DNA of 20,363 bases from Leptotrichiaceae bacterium (GCA_030532815.1 JAUNKI010000013.1:1-20363), one strand, 5' to 3'. Shown: positions 7,485-16,456, numbered from the stretch's first letter. Translations and numbers: made by a program. The notes: generated from the sequence alone by a model not told the origin.

Positions 7485-8804
7485 CTAAAAATCATCCTTT
7501 TCAAAGACAGTCTGCTCTGTGACAGGAGTCTGCAACACCTTGAGAGCTCTTCTGACCATACGTTTACGTATTTTCTTGGAATCTTCCTCACCCTGTGTAG
7601 GGTCACCGAGAGGATACGGTATTCCCACACCCGGAATGATTCTGTTGGCACCTATTGTAATTGAAATCGGAACAACTGTCGCCATATGAACTACAGGTAT
7701 TCCATACTTTTCAATTCCTTTTACCATCGTTGCACCGCAACGTGTACAAGTACCTCAAGTACTAACAAGAATTACTGCATCTATATTTTCATCTATGAGT
7801 TTCTGCCCTATTTCAGTTCCGAACTTTGCAGCTGAACCGGTAGCCGTTCCGGTACCTGTTGTAGAATAGAAAGTATTATAAAGTTCTCCGAATTCTCCGT
7901 CCTTTTCCATTTCCCTCAATACATCAAGGGGAACTACAAGATTCGGATTTTCCATAACGAACTGACGGTCATATCCTCCATGGATTGTAGTGAAATCTTT
8001 TGCCGACAGTTCGCTCAATCCTTCTATTGAATAAGAACCGTATTTTGTAGCATTTGAAGATTCTATATGATCAGGATTCCCTGTAGGAACAACTCCTCCT
8101 GAAGTTACTATAGCTATTTTAGCCTTTTTAATGTCCTTTACAGGATCTGCAGGATTCACCCTGTCAAATTTAGGCATAGGAAGATCCGTTTCAAATTCCT
8201 CGCCTTTCATTTTTTTAATGAGCATTTTCACAGCTCTTGCTGAAGCTCTTTCATTGGCAAAATAATTAACCCTTATTCCTCTTTCATGATATCCTTCAAT
8301 TGACGGTCCTAATATTTCTTCACCTTTTGCCATTTTCTTGACAAGGGCTGCAACCCCTTCAATTGCTTTCTTCATATCAGCTGCCGAATTTCCGGTTTTA
8401 ACTATAATAACATCTTTACGGAACATATCCACTCCCGGATTTTCTTCATATGCTGCAGTAATAACAGGAATTCCCAGTTTTTCATCCACAGCTTTACACA
8501 CAGTTCCGCATGCTACTCCATAACGTCCTGCATTAAATGCAGGTCCCGCTACAAAGACATCAGGGGAGAATTTTTTTATCATTTCCAAAACAGTTTCAGT
8601 AGCTTTTTCTAAATTTTCACCAAAGTAATTATCTCCACATATTATTGTAGCAACTACTTCATAATCATCACCCAATGCAGTCTGAAGTGCCATTCCCGGA
8701 CCTACTGCACCTTCTTTTACTTCAGGTTTATGATCGGCTTTTTCTTCTCCACCGATACCGGCAAAAAATTGATTTATATAATGTACTACTTTATATTTTT
8801 TCAT
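7485..8804 (-). CDS. grdF: Sarcosine-type reductase protein B, selenocysteine subunit (GrdF-like)
   Basis: This is the second of three protein-B selenoprotein subunits in the window. It has 439 residues, with an in-frame TGA at 7755-7757 read as Sec350. The active-site motif is U-G-T-C-T-R-C (Sec350, Cys353, Cys356), identical to its paralogues. The N-terminus KVVHYINQFFAGIGGEEKAD and the FVAGPAFNAGRYGVACG block (about 92-108) are family hallmarks. Two in-frame ATGs exist. I prefer 8804 because AAGGAGG is 9 nt upstream, whereas it abuts the ATG at 8813 directly. It lies 14 nt after grdG, so the two are surely co-translated. The substrate is not proven: the kept pyruvoyl cysteine in its partner argues for a primary or secondary amine such as sarcosine. 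Confidence 0.88.
7728..7742 (-). promoter_or_regulatory. Candidate bacterial SECIS hairpin in grdF
   Basis: The same CGTTGC-GGT-GCAACG hairpin as in grdH, again starting 12 nt after the UGA. Confidence 0.55.
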
Positions 8805-8818
8805 AGTTTTCATCCTCC

Positions 8819-10108
8819 TTAATATCCTCTTGCAGCAAGACGATTAAATCCATTTGCTATTGTAGATGCTATTATAATTTGAATTTCTGCTTCAAATGAT
8901 CCATCTTCGTTGACACATCCTGCCCAACCGCCGATTTGACTTTCTATATATTCCATAGTTCCTATTATTTTATCCATAACAGGAAACTGTAAAGTAGCAT
9001 TTCCCTGACCGCATGAAGCAAGTGCAGTAGCTTCTTCACAAGTATCGGCAAGCGACTGTGATTTTCCGTCTTTTCCTGGAAATTCATCTGTTACAAGGAC
9101 TACTTTAACTCCTTTTCTTTCAACCTTACGACAGTTCATCATAAGATCCGTATCAGGATTTCCATAGCCTTCTTCAGTTATAATAACTCCGTCAAGACCC
9201 ATCCATTCGGCAAGTTTTGCAACCATATCCGAATGACGTTCCTTATCTGCAAGAAAGACATTTTCATTAGTCAGGATAACTCCCATGAAATTTATGTCTT
9301 TTCCGTGATGTTTGTAGCAATCTTCAATAACAGGATTATGGAAGTGATGGTATGTAGTAACTTTATCACAAGGAGCAACACAGTTACCTGATACTATTGC
9401 TCCATCCATAATTTCCGTAGGATACATAAATGTAGGAACAAACTGTTTCGCATCCACTCCGTAGTAATAAGTGTCATGTAAAAGTCCTTGAGATTGCAGC
9501 ATATGAACATATCCTACCTTAGGAAGATCCGGATACATTGCAGCCTGTTCAAATACAGGTTTTGTTTCATATACTTCCAAAGTGTCAGGTTCAAGATTTC
9601 TCGCTGTTTCTCCTAAAAATGCTGCTACTTTAAGACCTGCTATACGGCCAGCCTTTTCATAAACATGTGTTTCCAAGCCTTCTTTAGGCTCTATAACTAC
9701 ACAAAGATTTACCGTCTGGGAAAAAGGACAGTAATCCGCCGCAGGACCGCTCATATCTATTACACCTTCCTGAAATCCCACTATACGACCCACTGTAAGT
9801 ACACAGCATCCGTCAAGAGCATGGGTTCTTCCTTCTCCTACTGTAGGACTGACTTTTCCTATTACTCCCGGAAACATTTCTCCGCCGCCGCTTACTTTAA
9901 CACGGGGCTCTATTACATCCTTTACAGGTGTTATCCTTGTTTTTTCTCCCGGTCTTGCTATATCAAGTTTACAGCCTATAAGTTTATCGTCTTCCAGAAC
10001 CAGTTTTTCAACTTCTTCCTTATTTACATAAAGAATATGGTTTTCCACATAAGTTCTGTCTGCAAACTGAATATCGTTTATTTTGATTTTTCCTAATTCT
10101 AATTTCAT
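8819..10108 (-). CDS. grdG: Sarcosine-type reductase protein B, alpha/beta proprotein (GrdG-like)
   Basis: This 429-residue homologue of GrdE keeps the processing site GAIVSGNCVAPCDK, with the cleavage cysteine at Cys243. In this family, cleavage before that Cys gives two subunits, the second starting with a pyruvoyl group that binds the substrate amine. The chain also has ARPGEKTRITPVKDVIEPRV (51-70), VGRIVGFQEGVIDMSG (106-121) and EEGYGNPDTD. It is closer by eye to GrdE than to the third copy. It lies 102 nt after the AGCS transporter gene and 14 nt before grdF. GGGAGGT lies 8 nt before the ATG. Sarcosine is the best-known alternative substrate of a pyruvoyl-type protein B, but a second glycine-type or an undescribed amine substrate is also possible. 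Confidence 0.85.
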   Translation of the reverse strand: MKLELGKIKINDIQFADRTYVENHILYVNKEEVEKLVLEDDKLIGCKLDIARPGEKTRITPVKDVIEPRVKVSGGGEMFPGVIGKVSPTVGEGRTHALDGCCVLTVGRIVGFQEGVIDMSGPAADYCPFSQTVNLCVVIEPKEGLETHVYEKAGRIAGLKVAAFLGETARNLEPDTLEVYETKPVFEQAAMYPDLPKVGYVHMLQSQGLLHDTYYYGVDAKQFVPTFMYPTEIMDGAIVSGNCVAPCDKVTTYHHFHNPVIEDCYKHHGKDINFMGVILTNENVFLADKERHSDMVAKLAEWMGLDGVIITEEGYGNPDTDLMMNCRKVERKGVKVVLVTDEFPGKDGKSQSLADTCEEATALASCGQGNATLQFPVMDKIIGTMEYIESQIGGWAGCVNEDGSFEAEIQIIIASTIANGFNRLAARGY

Positions 10109-10154
10109 CAGATATTACCTCCCTGTGTAATATTAATACAATTATATTCATTGT

Positions 10155-10198
10155 CATTGTCCCTGTATTAAGTCCGATTAACAGCAACAGGTACAATG
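10155..10198 (-). other. Intercistronic hairpin between the AGCS gene and grdG
   Basis: The arms 10155-10166 and 10187-10198 form a 12-bp stem (CATTGT and CCTGT blocks) with a single A/G mismatch and a 20-nt loop. No U-run follows on the minus strand, so it is unlikely to be a terminator. It may protect or process the transcript, changing the ratio of transporter to reductase subunits. Confidence 0.5.
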
Positions 10199-10210
10199 AA
10201 TTATTTGAAT

Positions 10211-11644
10211 CTATTCATCTTTGTAATCGTAATGTACATCTCCTTCTGTATATTTCTTGTTGTAGTCTTTCAATAATGCTCTAACTTCAAATGATAGCCA
10301 GACAATAGCTATTAAGTTCGGAAGAACCATCAGACTGTTGAAAATATCAGCTAAAGACCATACTAATTCCACTTCCTGTAATGATCCGATTATTATACAG
10401 ATTATCACTATTATTCTATATGGAAGTAAGGCCGATTTTCCGAATAAATATTTAATATTGGACTCACCAAAATAATACCATCCTATTATAGTCGTAAACG
10501 CAAAAAACGCAAGACAGACTGCCAGTAAAACCGCTCCAGGTTCTCCAAAGGATATTTTAAAAGCTCCCTGAGTAAGCTGAGCTCCTTTGAGATACTTCCC
10601 GTCAGCTCCCTGAACATTATATGCTCCTGTTACAAGAATAGACAACGCTGTAGCCGAACATACTACCACAGTATCTATAAATACACCTACTATGGCTGAC
10701 AGTCCCTGTTCTGCTGGATGTTTAACATGTGCTACCGCATGGGCATGTGGAGTAGACCCCATTCCCGCTTCATTTGAAAACAAACCTCTTGCAATACCTT
10801 TCTGAACTGCTGATTTTACTGCAGCTCCTATAATACCTCCTGCTGCGGCGTTAGGAGTAAAAGCACTTTTCAATATCCACATAAGTGTAGGAATAACCTT
10901 ATCATGAAATATAAACAGAACTGCAATACTTGCAAGTATATATACAGCCGCCATAACAGGAACTACAAGTTCGGCAAATTTAGCTATTCTTTGCATACCA
11001 CCGACAAATATCAATGCTGCAAGAACTGCCACTATAACTCCTATTATCCCTGCATTTATATTTTCCAGTCCGCTTATTCCCTTAATTCCCGATGCAATGG
11101 AATTTGACTGAACTGCATTTCCCATAAAACCCAGTGCCAAAATTATGGATACGGCAAAAAATCCTGCTAAAAACTTACCGAATACTCCTGCTTTTTTTAA
11201 GCCATAAGATATATAGTAAGCCGGACCTCCTACTAACTCTCCGTTAATTTTAGTTCTGTACTTCTGAGCCAGACAAGCCTCAGTAAAAATAGTTCCCATT
11301 CCGAGAAAAGCTGAAACCCACATCCAGAAAATCGCTCCTGGACCTCCTGCCGTTATGGCTGTCGCAACTCCTGCGACATTCCCCGTTCCCACTTGTGCTG
11401 CAATGGCAGTGGCAAGTGCTTGAAACGAAGACATGGATCCTTTTTTTGAACTTTTCTGTTTTTTAAATAATCCGCCGAATACTATTCCGAAAGCTCTCGG
11501 AAACTTTGTTATTTGGGGAAAACCTAAAATAATACTTAAAAATGCTCCTGCTCCCAATAACCCCCACATTAAAATATTACTGGCAATAAAATCATTTATT
11601 GTATTTATCAGTTGTACCAACTGTTCATAGCCCATATCCTTCAC
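10211..11644 (-). CDS. AGCS-family sodium:alanine/glycine symporter
   Basis: This 477-residue inner-membrane protein belongs to the alanine/glycine:cation symporter family, which imports glycine or alanine with Na+. The family's hallmark regions are present: SMSSFQALATAIAAQVGTGN (about 70-89, followed by VAGVATAITAGGPGAIFWMW) and the later GIARGLFSNEAGMGSTPHAH (about 284-303). Length and roughly eleven hydrophobic segments are typical. The gene has its own promoter and is the first gene of unit 2, upstream of grdG/grdF. It may therefore supply glycine to the glycine reductase next door, sarcosine to the pair in its own operon, or both. It ends in TAG. The start at 11644 has AGGGAG about 8 nt upstream, and a small 8-bp hairpin (11649-11673) lies across the leader next to that site. 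Confidence 0.93.
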   Translation of the reverse strand: MKDMGYEQLVQLINTINDFIASNILMWGLLGAGAFLSIILGFPQITKFPRAFGIVFGGLFKKQKSSKKGSMSSFQALATAIAAQVGTGNVAGVATAITAGGPGAIFWMWVSAFLGMGTIFTEACLAQKYRTKINGELVGGPAYYISYGLKKAGVFGKFLAGFFAVSIILALGFMGNAVQSNSIASGIKGISGLENINAGIIGVIVAVLAALIFVGGMQRIAKFAELVVPVMAAVYILASIAVLFIFHDKVIPTLMWILKSAFTPNAAAGGIIGAAVKSAVQKGIARGLFSNEAGMGSTPHAHAVAHVKHPAEQGLSAIVGVFIDTVVVCSATALSILVTGAYNVQGADGKYLKGAQLTQGAFKISFGEPGAVLLAVCLAFFAFTTIIGWYYFGESNIKYLFGKSALLPYRIIVIICIIIGSLQEVELVWSLADIFNSLMVLPNLIAIVWLSFEVRALLKDYNKKYTEGDVHYDYKDE

Positions 11645-11723
11645 TCCCTACATAAACTCATTAAATTCATGTATGGAAAAACGACAGTTCTAAAATTTTT
11701 TCTGCAAGTAAAATTTACATTAT

Positions 11724-11752
11724 ATTGTAATTCATCATTCAGTTATGTGTAA
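11724..11752 (-). promoter_or_regulatory. Promoter of the AGCS-grdG-grdF-ykvI unit
   Basis: On the minus strand TTACAC (11752-11747) and TACAAT (11729-11724) are separated by exactly 17 bp. The predicted start is near 11718, leaving a leader of about 75 nt before the AGCS ATG. Confidence 0.5.
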
Positions 11753-11865
11753 ATATTAAAATATCTATAGTAATATTTGTGACTCCCGTAAGTCCATACA
11801 GAGACATTGTTAATTTTTTAACTAATATTCACATAAACGCATACTGTAATTTCAATAACGTTTAA

Positions 11866-11907
11866 AAAGTGAACCTATAATAACCTTGATTTTTATAGGT
11901 TCTTTTT
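11866..11907 (-). terminator. Terminator of the glycine reductase operon
   Basis: A perfect 10-bp stem, GAACCTATAA (11871-11880) with TTATAGGTTC (11893-11902), has a 12-nt loop. It lies 22 nt after the grdD stop and is followed on the minus strand by ACTTTTT. It is also followed by TTTTT on the plus strand, so it may work in both directions. Confidence 0.8.
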
Positions 11908-11924
11908 CTATGAATAATTTATTT

Positions 11925-13067
11925 TTATGACAATAATCCTTCCGTTTTCAGGATTTCTTTAGACTTTTCTTTATTTTCCTTACTTACCAGAATTATAGGC
12001 CCTGTACATCCCATTCCGCTTTCAGCATAAATATTATGTTTCCATAAGAGTTTTGCAGCATCTTCCAGATCCATGATATCAACACCGGAAATTTGAGATG
12101 TTACAACTTCCTTTTCAGGCATTTTTATTTCTTCAGCAGGTTTTGCATCCTGTTTTTTGTTTTTCAGCTCGGAAAAAATTCTGTCCAATCCGGCATTCTG
12201 TGCTTTTTTATACTCTTCTCTCGCTTTTTCGTTAACTTTTCCCAAAGCCACTTCATAAGCATATTGAAGAGCTTTCGCAACAACTGGAGAACCTGAAGCT
12301 CTTGAAAGAATTAAAACTCTTCTGTCATAATTTTCACCTACTCCGGGACCGTATCCGTATCCCTGAGCTTCGTAATCTCCTCCTGTAGTATATGAAGAGA
12401 ATATCTTCATAAGAAGATTTCCTGTTAATGAATCCGTTACCATTACATCAGGAGTTCCCATTAACAGATCATTACCCCTCATTACTGCACCGCCGTCGGC
12501 TCTTTGAGATTCCGTAAATTTAAAATCATAACCGTTTTTCTGAAGTTCAAGCAGGATTTTTTCAGTCTGTCTTGCACCTTCTATATTTATAATTCCCACT
12601 GTCGGCTGTTTTATCCCTGTCGACTTTGCAGTTGCTATTCCGTATATGGCATTTCTTATCATTGCCTCCACTCTGTCAGTTGCCGATGTACCTGTAGTAG
12701 TCGCTATAAACATTTCATTTCCTTTTCCCGGAGTTATTACTCTACCTACTGTGGAAACTCCTATAGGAAAATTGTAATGCATAGTGACACATGAGGATAT
12801 TTCCCCTTTGTCCAGCAGTTCTTCCATTATTTTATGTGCTTCATCTTCAGATTCAGTTTCATAACTTTTAAAATCTTCATGACCTTTTCCTATTAAAACT
12901 ATGTCAAACAAATCACTTTTAGCCAACTGTGCACCTTTTATGACATTGTCGACACCATGCTCACTACCTAAAGTTGTTACTCCTACTTTTATTTTTTCTC
13001 CGAAATTTCCTGTTTCAATAGCTTCCGCCACTTCCATCAGAACTTCGGAAATTATTTTTTTACTCAT
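11925..13067 (-). CDS. grdD: Glycine reductase protein C, alpha subunit (GrdD)
   Basis: GrdD and GrdC form protein C, which converts the Se-carboxymethyl group on GrdA into an acetyl thioester and releases acetyl phosphate, used for ATP. This 380-residue protein is PlsX/phosphotransacetylase-like. The C-terminal motif ESGMGCTGPIILV (about 349-361) contains Cys354, which corresponds to the acetyl-carrying cysteine known in GrdD of other anaerobes. I start it at the ATG at 13067, which has GGGGTGG 5 nt upstream and gives the standard MSKKI start. An upstream in-frame ATG would add 12 residues overlapping grdC. The grdC TAG is 10 nt upstream and partly overlaps the ribosome binding site, implying translational coupling. 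It is the last gene of unit 1. Confidence 0.95.
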   Translation of the reverse strand: MSKKIISEVLMEVAEAIETGNFGEKIKVGVTTLGSEHGVDNVIKGAQLAKSDLFDIVLIGKGHEDFKSYETESEDEAHKIMEELLDKGEISSCVTMHYNFPIGVSTVGRVITPGKGNEMFIATTTGTSATDRVEAMIRNAIYGIATAKSTGIKQPTVGIINIEGARQTEKILLELQKNGYDFKFTESQRADGGAVMRGNDLLMGTPDVMVTDSLTGNLLMKIFSSYTTGGDYEAQGYGYGPGVGENYDRRVLILSRASGSPVVAKALQYAYEVALGKVNEKAREEYKKAQNAGLDRIFSELKNKKQDAKPAEEIKMPEKEVVTSQISGVDIMDLEDAAKLLWKHNIYAESGMGCTGPIILVSKENKEKSKEILKTEGLLS

Positions 13068-13077
13068 TGTACCACCC

Positions 13078-14595
13078 CTACTCTTCTGTAATATTCTGAG
13101 CAAGTTTTTTAATTGATTCAGCTATTATCTTTTTGATTTCATCTTTAGATACTGAGCTTTCCTCGGCTTTCACTCCTGTATTTCTTTCAGCTATAAATGA
13201 TACACCGTCAAATAAGTTTGTCATTCTTCCCAAGAACAGACTTCCTTTACCTACAATCATAGCTCTGTTTTTATTTCCGGTAGTCAGATCATCACAGAGG
13301 AAGCCTACATAAGGTACTCCTGAAGGGATATGTCCCTGTGTCGGTGCCCATCCCGGCAGTCCCTTTTCTTCTATAAATGATTTCAGGTTGGCCTTTTCCA
13401 TTTCCTTACGTAATACAGCCAGTGCCCCTATCATTTTATAGTTTGCTTCAGGTACATTTCCTGCTCCTGCGGCCATTGTTATATCAGGGTTCTGCATTTC
13501 AACTGAATAAACATCCACATCAGTTATTTTTAATCCCGCTTTATCCAATCCTGGAGTTACCAGTGCCGATATAACTGCCTGAGGTGAAGAACCTGTTCCC
13601 ACATTGTGCTTTCCTACCAAATCAGTTCTGATTATCGGGTTTACACCGTCATTTTCCGAAATAAGGACTGCAAATCCTCCAAGAACATCTTCCAGTACCG
13701 GTATTCCTTTCTTTACATGATCCTTAGCGTTCATTCCGAGTTTTGCAGTTGCTCCTCCGGCAACTACCATAACATTTTTATAAACACCCGATTTAACTAA
13801 TGCAGCCGCACTTATTAACGCATGAGTAGGTGCAGCACAGAAACCTCTAAGATCGGATCCCGTAGCATTTACAAGATTAACCGCCTCAGCTATGGCTTTT
13901 GCAAAGTTTCCTCCTCCACGCTGATTCACATCTCCGCACGCTTCTTCAGAACATTCTATAACATAATCTATATCCTGCGGATTTACTTTTGAAGATTTTA
14001 ACAGTTCCAGTGCAGATATTATACCTGATGCTTTTACTACAAGATTTTCAAACATTACGTGAGAATTCAGGTTAGGATCTACATCGTGGGCTCTTTTAAC
14101 ATATCCTACAGTTTTTCCGTCATGAACTAACGGCTGATCCGCATCAGTCATATCACTGATATCCGAACCTTTCAACTGCCCGAATAAATGAGACAGCTCA
14201 CTAAAGTTCTTTTCCACTTTAGGAAATACTTCTTTTATAAATTCTTCCGATAACTTTACTAAATCAAAAGCATCCGATAATTTCATTATCGCCAGAAATT
14301 CATCCTGAGGAACTATCTGACCGAATTTTCCGTAACGATCCCCTTTCTGATCTTTTATTTCATACCAGGGCATCGGATAAGTGTTCAACTCTTCAGGAGT
14401 CTTTTTTCCGATATATACTTGGTTCGGCAAATAATCCACTACTTCTTCGTATGTTCTTATATGATTTTTTATATTTTGTAAAAATTCCGAATCAGGATTT
14501 GTTATTTTTTCTATTGAATATGTTGATCCGCTTTCAATCATATCCGGAGTATGTACTAAAACATATCCTGCTCCTTTAAATACTGGATAATTCAT
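13078..14595 (-). CDS. grdC: Glycine reductase protein C, beta subunit (GrdC)
   Basis: GrdC is the 505-residue partner of GrdD in protein C, with a fold related to beta-ketoacyl-ACP synthase III. The typical start MNYPVFKGAGYVLVHTPDM and the blocks ECSEEACGDVNQRGGGNFAKA and GFCAAPTHALISAAALV are all present; the Cys in GFCAAPTHAL is in the position of the KAS-III nucleophile. Acidic and Lys residues dominate the last 40 residues. The family-typical N-terminus fixes the start at 14595, yet no ribosome binding site lies just upstream. The only AAGGAG is about 40 nt away, beyond a GC-rich hairpin, and a nine-codon ORF starting at 14605 overlaps the grdC start in another frame. Translation may therefore be controlled. 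Confidence 0.95.
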   Translation of the reverse strand: MNYPVFKGAGYVLVHTPDMIESGSTYSIEKITNPDSEFLQNIKNHIRTYEEVVDYLPNQVYIGKKTPEELNTYPMPWYEIKDQKGDRYGKFGQIVPQDEFLAIMKLSDAFDLVKLSEEFIKEVFPKVEKNFSELSHLFGQLKGSDISDMTDADQPLVHDGKTVGYVKRAHDVDPNLNSHVMFENLVVKASGIISALELLKSSKVNPQDIDYVIECSEEACGDVNQRGGGNFAKAIAEAVNLVNATGSDLRGFCAAPTHALISAAALVKSGVYKNVMVVAGGATAKLGMNAKDHVKKGIPVLEDVLGGFAVLISENDGVNPIIRTDLVGKHNVGTGSSPQAVISALVTPGLDKAGLKITDVDVYSVEMQNPDITMAAGAGNVPEANYKMIGALAVLRKEMEKANLKSFIEEKGLPGWAPTQGHIPSGVPYVGFLCDDLTTGNKNRAMIVGKGSLFLGRMTNLFDGVSFIAERNTGVKAEESSVSKDEIKKIIAESIKKLAQNITEE

Positions 14596-14608
14596 ATTTT
14601 TTCATTTA

Positions 14609-14628
14609 GGGAAGGAACAGCCCTTCCC
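14609..14628 (-). promoter_or_regulatory. Hairpin between the ribosome binding site and the start of grdC
   Basis: A perfect 7-bp stem, GGGAAGG with CCTTCCC, with a 6-nt loop, sits between AAAGGAG (14638-14632) and two ATGs (14605, out of frame; 14595, grdC). If folded, it shortens the distance from AAGGAG to the first ATG to about 6 nt, which would start the short overlapping frame that ends inside grdC. Confidence 0.5.
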
Positions 14629-14653
14629 TATCTCCTTTCTGAATTACTAAGAA

Positions 14654-15964
14654 TTAATTTTCGAACACTGTTTGACTGGTTACTTCTGTAGTCAGTGCTT
14701 TTAATGCTTTATCAACTAATTTTCTTCTTAATTTTTTTTCTTCTTCTTTTTCCAATGCCGGATTACCTAACGGATGAGGTATTGCAACAGTAGGAACAAT
14801 TCTGTTCGCTCCGACTGTCAGAGAAATAGGTACAACTGTACACATATGAACTACAGGTATTCCTGCTCTTTCTATTTCTTTTGCCATCGTTGCCCCGCAA
14901 CGTGTACAAGTTCCTCAAGTAGATGTCAGTATAACTGCATCTACTCCGTCAGCTACCAGTTTAGCTCCGATTTCCGCTGCAAATGCCTTTGCATTTGCAA
15001 CTGCCGTACCGTTACCTACAGTAGTATAAAACTTCTCATGCAACTCTCCCAATGCACCTTCTTTTACCAAATCACGCAGTACATCTACCGGTAATACACG
15101 ATCCGAATCCAGATTAGCATACACAGGATCATAGCCTCCATGAGCTGTTTCATGAGTTTCCTCAGTTAAATCGTCAAATCCTTTCAGACAGTATTCACCG
15201 TACTTTGACGCCGAAGATGACTCAATATGATCAGGATTACCTTTAGGTACAATCCCTCCCGATGTTACTAAAGCTATTTTTGCTTTGGACAAATCCTTAA
15301 CTGCTACATTAGGCTCAACACGGTCAAAATCTGGCATAGGATATTCCGTTTCAAAAGGTTCTCCTTTTATCTTCTTTATGAGCATATCCACTGCACGCTT
15401 TGATCCTCTTTCTTCATGAAAGAAATTTACCCTTACTCCTCTCGGAATATATCCTTCTTCTTTCGGTGAAAGGATTTTTTCACCTTTAGAGAGTTTCTGA
15501 GCAAGTTTTGCGAGCTTCGGCAGAGCTTTTCTCATACCCGCTGCACTGTCCGACGTTTCGACAATATACACATCTTTTTTATACATGTCCACACCCGGAT
15601 TTTCAATATACATTGCAGTTACAGACGGTATTTCCAATTTATCCTGAACAAGTTTAGTAACTGTTCCTGCAGCAACTCCATAACGACCTGCATTAAATGC
15701 CGGACCTGCAACAAACAGCTGAGGGTCCAGACCTTTTATCATTTCCAGCAAAGTTATTTGTACTTTTTCCAGATTTTCATTAAAATAGCTGTCACCGCAT
15801 ACTACAGTTCCTACTATTTCAAATCCTTCTCCTAACTGTTCCTGTAATTGTTGTGATATTGGCGGAAGTTCCTTTCTAAGTTCCGGTTCTATATGAGCTT
15901 TTTCTTCTCCTCCGACTCCTGCAAAGAACTGGTTTATATAATGTACTACTTTTACTTTAGACAT
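14654..15964 (-). CDS. grdB: Glycine reductase protein B, selenocysteine subunit (GrdB)
   Basis: GrdB is the selenoprotein subunit of the glycine-specific protein B. With the in-frame TGA at 14915-14917 read as Sec350 it has 436 residues, the usual size. The active-site motif is U-G-T-C-T-R-C (Sec350, Cys353, Cys356). The N-terminus VKVVHYINQFFAGVGGEEKA and the block FVAGPAFNAGRYGVAAG match the family. Glycine specificity is assigned from its place between grdA and grdC in a complete glycine reductase operon behind a glycine riboswitch. A good ribosome binding site (GGGAGGT) lies just upstream of the ATG. Ignoring the Sec codon would give a false 349-residue protein and a separate 77-residue fragment. 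Confidence 0.95.
14888..14902 (-). promoter_or_regulatory. Candidate bacterial SECIS hairpin in grdB
   Basis: CGTTGC-GGG-GCAACG, the same 6-bp hairpin as in grdF and grdH with one base changed in the loop only, starts 12 nt after the UGA. Confidence 0.55.
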
Positions 15965-15994
15965 TTTTTTACCTCCCTTAATTACTTAACCGGA

Positions 15995-16456
15995 TTATTC
16001 CCCACGTACTTCTTTCATCTCTTTTGAAATTTCCTCAACGTCCAATACCATTTCCATCATTCCTACCTGTTCTTCATAAACAGCGGAATCAACCTGATTT
16101 TTAACTCCTTCTTCTACGATATGGTATACTCCAAGATTTAACGCAACTCCTGCTAAAGGTCCTGCAAAAGTAGGATCTCCAACAGTTACTGTTTCAGCTG
16201 CTAGACCAGCAGCTTCGGCTTCTGACGCACCTAATAAAACCACAACGTTTTCAGCACCGAATTTATCGGCAGCTTCCTTAACACGTTTTTGATTTTCTAA
16301 GTCCATCGCACCCGCAGCCGTTCAGACAAAGCATTCAGTAGATGAAAATACTACTTCTGCCCCATCTATTGTTTTTACACATTCTTCGATAGCTAAGCCG
16401 GGTATTCCGTCTCTATCGCCGATAATAATTATTTTTTTATCTTTAAGACTACTCAT
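15995..16456 (-). CDS. grdA: Glycine/sarcosine/betaine reductase protein A, selenoprotein (GrdA)
   Basis: GrdA is the small shared selenoprotein that carries the carboxymethyl group as a Se-carboxymethyl selenoether from any protein B to protein C. Its selenocysteine is then restored by thioredoxin. The gene has an in-frame TGA at 16322-16324, read as Sec45, inside the motif [16 protein letters not shown]; Cys42 and Sec45 form the CxxU redox pair. The full product is 153 residues, the family norm. The ATG at 16456 has AGGAGG about 8 nt upstream and gives the typical start [17 protein letters not shown]. This is the only grdA in the window, so it must serve all three protein-B modules here unless another copy exists elsewhere. 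I could not find an obvious SECIS stem by eye. Confidence 0.96.

Noticed and set aside
16280..16324. SECIS-like stem in grdA after the UGA.
   Set aside because: I found only 2-4 bp pairings by eye, none convincing. A folding program would be needed.
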